DNA of 64,000 bases from Marchantia polymorpha subsp. ruderalis. Lineage: Eukaryota; Streptophyta; Marchantiopsida; Marchantiales; Marchantiaceae. A model generated the notes under the pieces. That model did not search any database. It saw only the letters and a list, made by a program, of their open reading frames with translations, and had not been told where the DNA came from. This document shows positions 56,329 through 64,000 of the stretch, piece after piece (the first letter of the stretch is position 1; every line of letters starts with the position of its first letter). The translations under genes and the position numbers were made by a program. Location of the stretch: contig AP031353.1 of NCBI GenBank assembly GCA_037833965.1, positions 7,132,501-7,196,500 on the forward strand, written 5' to 3'.

Positions 56329-59300
56329 ATGACCTTCGACCGGGCGGCGGAGAACGTCCCATTCTTGAATTCGCGATTCCAATCTCTTGTGCGCGCTGCG
56401 CGCATCCATCTGCTGGCTGCGGACCATTCTCGACGTCGTCACACAGGAGATTTCTTGTTGATTGAGGGAGAAGTGAGTGCGCGTGATTTGGAATTGAGAG
56501 CAATTAGAGTTTGCCGAGAGAGAAAGAAACGCGGACAGTGCGGAAGTAGAATGAGCGGGCGAGCGAACCCCAGGAACGCAATGACGAGACCGAGCAGATT
56601 GCGTATGGTGCCACTTCGCCTGCCGCAGAACGGGCTGCGCGCTTTCGAAGAGCGCTTAATAGCAAGAAAGCTCGATTTCTTGCTATGGGGATGGAATTAC
56701 ATCTGCGCGAATATGGTGCGCGAGTGGCTAGAGCCACAGGGACCACCCTCGCGCGGATTGCGTCCGCATGTTGATCGGTGGACAGTCCAAGATTGGGCGC
56801 AGGCGTTGGGAAGATGTGCTGGCATGCCAGGGCATCTCCTTTTCGACAGCGAGAGCATCAAGGTGACCAAGCAAGAAGAGGCGCAATTTGTGGAGCTGTT
56901 CAAGACCGGGAGGTCTACCAAGAATGGGTACAGGACCCGTGATTACAAAGATCGATTTCGCCGGACTTTGTCCGCGGCGCTGATGCAATTACTGCAGCCG
57001 CACCGCGCCTGCTACATCACATTGTGGCAGGTCTCTTTTGTGGAGTGCGTCATCGAGGGAACTCCCATTCACTGGGCGAGCATCCTGCACAGGGTGATGC
57101 GACAGCACGCGTTTGAAGAGAAGGGGGGAACTCTAAACCATCTTTCTCCTTTCCTCATCAATTTCTATCGACAGCGGAATTGTTTGACAGCGGCGGAGCT
57201 TGAACATTTTCCGCCATTGTCCATCGACCATCCCGGGAAGTATGTGCGGGAGAACGAGGTCGATACTGACGCAGAGGAGTCCCCGACTTCTACCCCATCA
57301 AGACGGAGAGACGAAGGGAGACACACCTCTGCAGCGCGAGTGCCGCGGAAGCGGCGATGGAGGGAAGAGTCCGAAGAGGAGCAGCATCAAGAACCCTCTG
57401 CTCCCATTCGACCGCGGCCGCTGTGCGAGCCATACAGCCGGCCGAAGCAGAAGGCACGCAGACTGGTGTTGCCAGCTGACAGTGCAGACACGGCGACGAT
57501 TGCGACGGAGATAGGAAGTGCGTCGCCAGAGAGGCGAGAGGAAGCGCGGACGACCGCAGGAGCAACGGGCCACGCTGCAACCTCGTCGGGAGAGAGGCCG
57601 CCTACGGGCCAGGGGCCTCCGGAGTTACCACGTGCGATGCGGACAGATGTTCCGTTTGCGCACAGGCGAACCTCCGCGGACGGACGAGCCTCCGCGGACC
57701 GGCGAACACAAGTGGACGTGGATTTACGCTTACGCGTGGGAAGGAGCAGTCCGCCTGTGCACAGGCGCTCGCCTGTGCACAGGTCGCCTGTGCACAGGTC
57801 ACCTGTGCACAGAACACCTCCGCACGTGCCGCCTGTGCACAGGCAAGAATCACCCCCGTTCCAACGTAGGAAGGGGAAGGAGCCGGCGGAAGAACCGCCT
57901 ACGAGACACCGGCCCTCGGGGCCAGACCCTCCGGCGCACCACGCGCCGCAATTCGCGCCTTCGGCGCCAGGGCCTTCGAGCCGAGGGGATACGAGCAGAG
58001 AGCGTGCGGAGGCCGCACCATCGGCGGGAAGTACGCCGATAGATGCGCCTTCGGCGGTGGGGCCTATGGGCCAAGGAACATCGGGCGTGCGGCCCCCGGC
58101 CATGTCGCCTTCGGCGATAGATGTCCGCGGCGCTACGCCTGCGGCGGACAAGGCGCCGGCAAATGCGCCTGCGCACGGGCCGGGCACAGCCCCCACGGAC
58201 CGATCAAGGGAGCAGCAGACGGAGGAGCGGAGTGACTGTCCGCGGGATGAATCGATGCGCGATGCGCAATCCAACCCCGCGCAGCCACCTTCCGCTCAAT
58301 CGCCTTCGGCGACGGACGACAGAGACAGAGAGAATGCGGTAGGCAATCAACCAGCGAGCGACGGGGATGCCGCTCGGATACATTCGCCTTCCGCCTTAGA
58401 CATTTTGGCGACGAGCAGCGAGGCTGCAGCCGTGCCTTCGCAGGCAGCACACGTCGACGACGTGCAGCCCCACTCGGGGCAGTCGCCGACGCAATCAATG
58501 GCGACTGAAATTCTCCACTCGGATGATGACGACGGAGGCTCCACGGAAGAAATGTCAGGAGCAGAAGACACCGAGGAGGAGGAGGAGGAAATTGTTGGAG
58601 CGCCGGCGGCGGCGCTCTCTGAGCAGGTGATTCCGTTGCTGCGGTACTTGGATCGCAAGGTCGATAAATACGCCGACCCACTCCAGCCGGGATCTTACAT
58701 CGAGTTAGTGCGCAGGCGGACTCGCACTAAAGTCCACACCAGTAAGCTATTAGCTAGAGTGGACCAGGAGTTGAGGGACTTGAAGGAGAAGCATGAGTGC
58801 TTGTGGGGACAGTACAAGCTTAATCAGAAATTCTACAAGCACTCCGAGAAGATGAAGGATGAGAAACTGGGCGAGCTCACCAAGGAGCAGGTGACGGTCA
58901 AGGCAGCACTCAACTCTGAGCAGGCCCAGAATCGGATTTTGTCAGAGGAGCTCGTGCGACAGACGCGGTTGTTGGAACAATGTCAGCTCGCACGGCAGGC
59001 GGATGAAGAATTAATCCGCAGTTTGCAGTCAGAGTGTGGCGAATTGAGAGCGCAACGTGCTGAAGCCGAATCGCAATTAGTGACGATTGAAGAGGATCGC
59101 AGGAAGGAGGCGGATCGCACGAAGGTGGAGACGGCGAGGCGAGTCGCCCACTGTCTCAAGGGCTACGCCCACTGGGAAGTGAAGGCGCAGGAGAAACTCA
59201 CACTGCGTGAGTTTGAATTGCGCGCAGCCGGGTTATTGTCAGGCGACAGTAGGAGTCGGCGGAAGGTAGCGAAGAAGCTCGAGGCCTTTCTGTCGAAGGC

Positions 59301-59478
59301 ACAGGATACCATGTCCGCCCTCGAGGGGGAGGTGTCCGCGGCGTTGCAGCGGTTGGGACTGCGCAGTCGAGCGGAAGATTGGCAGGGTAGGGAGTTAGTG
59401 CGCGGCAGTCGGCCGCGCAGGAGACGTAGTACAGGTTCCGCGGAGTGTAGTGTAGCGTGGTTCCGTGCTGGCGTGTAG
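56329..59478 (+). CDS. LTR-encoded protein, 1049 aa (LTR 3)
   Basis: Third intact copy. The only nucleotide change I noticed, at 58707, is synonymous. As the terminal LTR this copy lies downstream of the second pol and would be the one in the 3' U3 of a transcript from LTR 2. Confidence 0.8.
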   Translation: MTFDRAAENVPFLNSRFQSLVRAARIHLLAADHSRRRHTGDFLLIEGEVSARDLELRAIRVCRERKKRGQCGSRMSGRANPRNAMTRPSRLRMVPLRLPQNGLRAFEERLIARKLDFLLWGWNYICANMVREWLEPQGPPSRGLRPHVDRWTVQDWAQALGRCAGMPGHLLFDSESIKVTKQEEAQFVELFKTGRSTKNGYRTRDYKDRFRRTLSAALMQLLQPHRACYITLWQVSFVECVIEGTPIHWASILHRVMRQHAFEEKGGTLNHLSPFLINFYRQRNCLTAAELEHFPPLSIDHPGKYVRENEVDTDAEESPTSTPSRRRDEGRHTSAARVPRKRRWREESEEEQHQEPSAPIRPRPLCEPYSRPKQKARRLVLPADSADTATIATEIGSASPERREEARTTAGATGHAATSSGERPPTGQGPPELPRAMRTDVPFAHRRTSADGRASADRRTQVDVDLRLRVGRSSPPVHRRSPVHRSPVHRSPVHRTPPHVPPVHRQESPPFQRRKGKEPAEEPPTRHRPSGPDPPAHHAPQFAPSAPGPSSRGDTSRERAEAAPSAGSTPIDAPSAVGPMGQGTSGVRPPAMSPSAIDVRGATPAADKAPANAPAHGPGTAPTDRSREQQTEERSDCPRDESMRDAQSNPAQPPSAQSPSATDDRDRENAVGNQPASDGDAARIHSPSALDILATSSEAAAVPSQAAHVDDVQPHSGQSPTQSMATEILHSDDDDGGSTEEMSGAEDTEEEEEEIVGAPAAALSEQVIPLLRYLDRKVDKYADPLQPGSYIELVRRRTRTKVHTSKLLARVDQELRDLKEKHECLWGQYKLNQKFYKHSEKMKDEKLGELTKEQVTVKAALNSEQAQNRILSEELVRQTRLLEQCQLARQADEELIRSLQSECGELRAQRAEAESQLVTIEEDRRKEADRTKVETARRVAHCLKGYAHWEVKAQEKLTLREFELRAAGLLSGDSRSRRKVAKKLEAFLSKAQDTMSALEGEVSAALQRLGLRSRAEDWQGRELVRGSRPRRRRSTGSAECSVAWFRAGV

Positions 59479-59514
59479 CGTAGTGCAGTGTAGTGTTAGG
59501 TAGGACTTAGAAGG

Positions 59515-59523
59515 TATAAAATA
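59515..59523 (+). promoter_or_regulatory. LTR TATA box (LTR 3)
   Basis: TATAAAATA equivalent to 37107. Transcription from here would read out of the array into the solo LTR in its antisense direction. Confidence 0.65.
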
Positions 59524-60491
59524 GTTCCAGGCGTTTTGCCTGGGGTTCTTTCCCATCAGAAGTGCAGATCAGGAACCCATTTCCTTTGCGTGTTTGTGTC
59601 CTTGAGTTCTGTCACCACGCATGAGGAGTTACAACTTAGCGTTCCGCATTTTGTAGCTGAAGGCCTTCGGCCGAATGTTCAGAGCTAGTACATTGGTTAG
59701 AGACTTGAGTAGTTCGGATCTGCACCTGCGGGTGACTGCCGATGCTCAGAGCCAGTGACTAGTTAGATACTTGAACAGTTTCGCCCCTACACCTTCGAGT
59801 GTTTCTTTCTGATTGTACTCCTTGGGATTTTTCCCCTGAATGCCAAAGTGAAGTTTTGCTACTTCGTGTAAACCTTGGTTGTAACTTCAGGTTACGCTGC
59901 AGCAGGTGCCTTGAGGGTAACCCCTGTAGTATTTCTGGGAATGACAAGCGCCTGAGAATTCAAACTCTTTAATAGACTGTTGTTGTGTTACTGGAATGTT
60001 TCTCAGTGAGTCCTTCAGTGCGGACCTGTGTTCTCTGCGCGTTTTGTGAGTTGAGAGTGTTGTTCACCGCGTAGGAGTGACTTCGATCCGAAGTAGGCAG
60101 TCCAAACCGGGTTTCCTACGCTAGCAGCAAGCTAGTGGAAGCGTTGTAAAAGCCGGAGTTGGAAGTCACTGCCCGCAGCTTTGCCGAGTGTGCTCGCGAG
60201 AGACTTTCCCCCCTGAAATCTTGAGTAGAGGTCCTAACGGATCTCTTGGTTGTGTTTCTGTAGTTTCAGGTGTGTGTGTGTGTGTGTGTGTGTTACGCTG
60301 CACTGTGCGACCTCCGAGTGCGCTCCGAGTGGACCCTTGCAGTATTTCTGGGAGTGACAGTCGCCTGAGAATTCAAACTCCTCAATAGTCTGTTAAAACG
60401 TGACACTTTGTACCCTGTGTGTTCCTCTGTCCCTGTGGGTTCGACCTTTCTACCACTATATTGCAGTTTTAGCCTTTAGTGGGTTATTACA

Positions 60492-60496
60492 GGAGT
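60492..60496. repeat. Target-site duplication GGAGT, right copy
   Basis: Five bases directly after LTR 3, identical to 32670-32674. Confidence 0.92.
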
Positions 60497-61492
60497 GTGT
60501 CTCCCTTCGTCCCTCCGTCTTGATGGGGTCGAAGTCGGTGACTCCTCTGCATCAGTATCGACCTCGTTCTCCCGCACATACTTCCCGGGATGGTCGATGG
60601 ACAATGGCGGAAAATGTTCAAGCTCCGCCGCTGTCAAACAATTCCGCTGTCGATAAAAATTGATGAGGAAAGGAGAAAGATGGTTTAGAGTTCCCCCCTT
60701 CTCCTCAAACGCGTGCTGTCGCATCACCCTGTGCAGGATGCTCGCCCAGTGAATTGGAGTTCCCTCGATGACGCACTCCACAAAAGAGACTTGCCACAAT
60801 GTGATGTAGCAGGCGCGGTGCGGCTGCAGTAATTGCATCAGCGCCGCGGACAAAGTCCGGCGAAATCGATCCTTGTAATCACGGGTCCTGTACCCATTCT
60901 TGGTAGACCTCCCGGTCTTGAACAGCTCCACAAATTGCGCCTCTTCTTGCTTGGTCACCTTGATGCTCTCGCTGTCGAAAAGGAGATGCCCTGGCATGCC
61001 AGCACATCTTCCCAACGCCTGCGCCCAATCTTGGACTGTCCACCGGTCAACATGCGGACGCAATCCGCGCGAGGGTGGTCCCTGTGGCTCTAGCCACTCG
61101 CGCACCATATTCGCACAGATGTAATTCCATCCCCATAGCAAGAAATCGAGCTTTCTTGCTATTAAGCGCTCCTCGAAAGCGCGCAGCCCGTTCTGCGGCA
61201 GGCGAAGTGGCACCATCCGCAATCTGCTCGGTCTCGTCATTGCGTTCCTGGGGTTCGCTCGCCCGCTCATTCTACTTCCGCACTGTCCGCGTTTCTTTCT
61301 CTCTCGGCAAACTCTAATCGCTCTCAATTCCAAATCACGCGCACTCACTTCTCCCTCAATCAACAAGAAATCTCCTGTGTGACGACGTCGAGAATGGTCC
61401 GCAGCCAGCAGATGGATGCGCGCAGCGCGCACAAGAGATTGGAATCGCGAATTCAAGAATGGGACGTTCTCCGCCGCCCGGTCGAAGGTCAT
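60497..61492 (-). pseudogene. LTR ORF of the solo LTR, N-terminal part, split by insertion
   Basis: About 332 codons from ATG at 61492, nearly identical to residues 1-332 of the array ORF (FEERLIARKLDFLLWGWNYI and following). The frame is interrupted by the array at the GGAGT site; after the split, translation would run a few codons into LTR 3 sequence and stop. Confidence 0.8.
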
Positions 61493-62738
61493 GGTCGGCT
61501 CTTGGTCGTGAAGAACGTCTCACTTGATGGTCGCGCCGGCTGTACGCTGGAACGGTCTTCGCTCTCACGCGCGGCTTCACGCTCCGCCGTCGTCGATTAA
61601 ACTCTCACGCTCGAATTGGCGGATTTGAACTCCGCGAGCGTGCCGCCTTGCGGACATGGGGGCGTAGTGCCGAAGGCGAGTTTTCCGCCTTGCGCGGTAC
61701 ACTTGTTCGTACCGTCCCTCGGCCAATCTCCTTCTGCCTTGACGCGTGCGTCCGCATGTCGGACAAAAATTCAACTCCTGCCTGTGCGCAGGCAGGAGCC
61801 TCGGCGGATTCTCCGCCGGCGCGGAACTTGAACATCCTCCTGTGCACAGGCGTTCGCCTGTGCGCAGGCGAATTCCGTCCGCGGCGCTGCGCTGGCGCGG
61901 AAGGCGTTGACCGTGGTCAGCCGTCTCCGTCCAGTCTGTCCGTTCCTTGTCTCTCCGTCGGCGCTTCCGCCGCCGCAACTCCGTCCGTCCAAGAGCGCAT
62001 CCACCCGTGCCGTCCGCACGGTCCGTACCTATTGGATTACTCTGGCGGCTCTTCCGACGTACGCGGCGCTGCGCTGGCGCGGAAGGCGCCGTACTCTTTC
62101 TACCTCACAAGGCGCATTTCTAGGGCCCAAGGCGGATTTTCCGCCGACGCCGAAGTGCCTGTGCACAGGCGAACGCCTGTGCGTAGGCGGACTTCGCGCC
62201 TTCCCTAACCCTACTTCGCCTGTGCACAGGCGAACGCCTTCGTCCGTGCATAGGACAAAACTTGAATCCCCCTTCCGCGTAGGCGGAATTCGCGCCGGTG
62301 GCGAACTCCTTCCGCCGTAGGCGACCGCCTCCGTTTCTTCCAGTAGCGATAACTCCCTAAGTCCTCGTCCGTTCCAAGCGTTCTTGGGCTCGTTAGAATC
62401 AGCGCGTCGAGCTCTTTCCAACGGGACCCTAACTTGGTCAAGGCGCCCGAGGGTTTACCTAATTACGGGGGTTTCCCTACAGCCGCGGACGCAACCTCCG
62501 AAGGCGGGTTTTGCGCCTTGCGCCGTAGAGATCCTAACTGCGGAGCTCGCAGGGAGGGTGGTGCCTGTCCTTGCTGCGGCACCCCAAATCCCAGATTCTA
62601 CAAGATCCCTCGAGAATCACCGCGATCTTCCGGATTCACTCTGTTTTGATGTACCGAAGGCTATTTACAATGCTGCCAGGGTACAGTTTTCCAAAAATGT
62701 TTTAATTTCCTCAAAATTGCCAAAAGTGGGGTACCACA
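60497..62738 (-). mobile_element. Middle layer: minus-strand solo LTR, right part
   Basis: The 5' 2242 bp of the solo LTR in minus orientation. It ends with GGGGTACCACA, complement of an LTR 5' terminus (TGTGGTACCCC, one base different from the array's TGTGATACCCC), followed by ATACT at 62739. It contains the palindrome-rich leader and the start of the LTR ORF. Confidence 0.9.
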
Positions 62739-62743
62739 ATACT
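62739..62743. repeat. Target-site duplication ATACT, right copy
   Basis: Matches 29516-29520 and marks the right edge of the solo LTR insertion. Confidence 0.85.
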
Positions 62744-64000
62744 TCGCCACCTTGCGATCGAGGTACCTCAGCAGAGGTACCACCTGTTCGCACAACGCAG
62801 TTGTCGGCGTGCCTTGCACCGACTCCTCCTCCTGCTCCTCCGAGCTCGATTCATCTTCTTCATCCTCCGAATTGAGGATTTCGTTGGCCACGGAATTCCC
62901 CGGCGATTCCCGGGAGTTAGGTTGCGTGGCTTCTGCTGCTGCTGCCGCCGCACTACTCCCTGCCAAAATGTCTAAGGCGGTGGGAGACCCTGCTCCCAGC
63001 AAGTCCGCTCCTCCCGTCTGATCTGCTACCGCCGAAGTCGCATCGCCGAAGGCGTCCACCGCCGAAGGTGCTTGTGCCGAAGGCGCACGTGTCTTCTCCT
63101 TCCGTCCCCTCACATTAAGTCTGCGCCAAAGGCGTCTACCGCCGAAGTCGCTTGACCCGAAGTCCGTTGAGCCGAAGGCTCCTCCTCACTCCTCTGCTGC
63201 GCCGAAGGCTCTTGACCCGAAGTCGAGTCATAGAATGGTACTTGCTCGGAAGTGAAGCACCTGTCCGTCGTTGGCACATTCGTCGGTGCCGCATGTTGTC
63301 TCCCTTGACCCGAAGGCCTTCTCGCTTCCGCCGAAGTCGTCCGTGCCTTCGGCGCAGGGAGGTCCGCTGACCTCTCTGCAGTTCGTGCAATCACATCCTA
63401 CCCCGAGGATGGCGAGTTTCTTTCTTCTACAACACGCCCCGTCTCTGCGCTGCTTGCCAGCAAGACGAGCCTGCGTGCCTTCTGCTTGGGCCGACTGCAC
63501 AGCTCTGTTAGTGGCCGCTTTCGATTGGGAGCAGCAGCATCGTGTTGCTGGCTCTGCTCTGCTTCTTTTTCCCACCTTCGCTTCCGCGGCACTCGTGTTG
63601 CGAGCGATTCTCCCTCTGCCCTCGGTTGAGCTAATGGCGTGTAAGCGGATGTCTCGTCTTTGTCGATATCGACTTCGACGTCCTTCACATATCGGCCTGG
63701 ATTGCTACGCGACAGCAATGGGAATTGCACTCGCTCTGTCGCGGTCAGACATTCCATCGACCGATAGAAATTGATCAAGAAGGTGGAGAGGTGATTGATC
63801 GATCCTCCCTTCTCCTCGAATGCATGTTGTCTTGTCGCCTTTCACAGAATGCGAGCCCAATGAATCGGAGCTCCGGCCAACGCCAGCTCCACGAACACCA
63901 CCTGCCAAGAAGTCATGTAGGTGGTCATGTGCGGCTGCAAAAGTTGAATGAGTGCTACCGCGACATTCCTCCGGAAGCGATCCTTGTAGTCCCGGTTCTT
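62744..64000 (-). mobile_element. Oldest layer: degraded LTR, right part (runs off the window)
   Basis: Continuation of the minus-strand LTR seen at 27707-29520. Its ORF similarity resumes exactly where the left part stops at the ATACT site. It extends past the window end, so whether it is a solo LTR or part of a full element cannot be told. Confidence 0.85.
62744..64000 (-). pseudogene. Diverged, broken LTR ORF, oldest layer, N-terminal and middle part
   Basis: The minus strand encodes recognisable but diverged parts: RDYKDRFRR near the window end, PIHWARIL, then a TGA near 63848 in place of an amino-acid codon, RQHAFEEKGG, VPRKRRWEKEAEQ and QKARRLVL, and the acidic segment with VVPLLRYLDRKV next to the insertion site. 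The frame changes near 63396 and 63112. The middle is again built of CCGAAGGC-type palindromes, coding repeated PSA/TSAVDAFG. Confidence 0.8.

Larger units (their letters stand above)
32675..60491 (+). mobile_element. Tandem Ty3/gypsy array: LTR-internal-LTR-internal-LTR
   Basis: 27.8 kb composed of three 5.4-kb LTRs (32675-38081, 43878-49286, 55083-60491) and two 5796-bp internal regions (38082-43877, 49287-55082). Termini are TG...CA (TGTGATACCCC to GGGTTATTACA) and one target duplication, GGAGT, brackets the array. The internal regions have a tRNA-Asp-type primer site, gag-protease, pol and a purine tract. Pol order is RT, RNase H, integrase with a GPY motif and no chromodomain. The domain order and PBS fit the Athila/Tat side of plant Ty3/gypsy elements. 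Nearly identical copies and intact frames point to a recent insertion. Confidence 0.95.
55083..60491 (+). repeat. LTR 3 (3' LTR of the array), 5409 bp
   Basis: Ends in GGGTTATTACA followed by the GGAGT duplication. Differences from LTR 2 that I could see are A at 58707 (silent in the ORF), A at 59920 and T at 60247. The first two match the solo LTR; the third is private. Confidence 0.95.

Overview
This window looks like nuclear DNA of a land plant with motile sperm, most likely a bryophyte or another seed-free plant. The evidence is threefold: intron-rich plant genes, including an alpha-expansin and a CYP85-clan-like P450; a 15-exon coiled-coil gene of axonemal (flagellar) type; and a nuclear copy of mitochondrial atp9 that breaks off into a group II intron after codon 29, an arrangement I associate with bryophyte and early vascular plant mitochondria. 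The species cannot be fixed from the sequence.

Positions 1-27700 are ordinary gene space with long AT-rich spacers. In order: a 536-residue coiled-coil protein (minus, 193-5739); an intronless pseudokinase (minus, 10244-11908); an alpha-expansin in three exons (plus, 19127-20426); the atp9 fragment (minus, about 20940-21130); a metallo-beta-lactamase-fold protein in five exons (minus, 22234-24158); and a decayed P450 (plus, about 25529-27632). Two GC-rich promoter-like segments that share motifs, each with a CACGTG G-box, flank the pseudokinase region.

Positions 27707-64000 are almost entirely one family of Ty3/gypsy retrotransposon, nested three deep. The outermost and oldest layer is a mutated minus-strand LTR (27707-29520 and 62744 to the window end). 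A minus-strand solo LTR is inserted in it (29521-32674 and 60497-62738, target duplication ATACT). Inside the solo LTR sits a plus-strand array LTR-internal-LTR-internal-LTR (32675-60491) flanked by one target duplication, GGAGT. The LTRs are about 5.4 kb and nearly identical; the two internal regions are each 5796 bp.

The most unusual features belong to this element. Each LTR carries an intact 1049-codon ORF upstream of the LTR TATA box, so it lies in U3. The ORF and its upstream region are full of short GC-rich palindromes. Gag-protease and pol are in the same frame, separated only by UAG followed by CAA UUA, the tobamovirus-type readthrough context, and pol has no nearby AUG. Both internal copies keep all catalytic motifs, so the element appears recently active and structurally autonomous. 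A few nucleotide differences between the three LTRs fit formation of the array by unequal LTR-LTR recombination, whose reciprocal product would be a solo LTR like the one in the middle layer.
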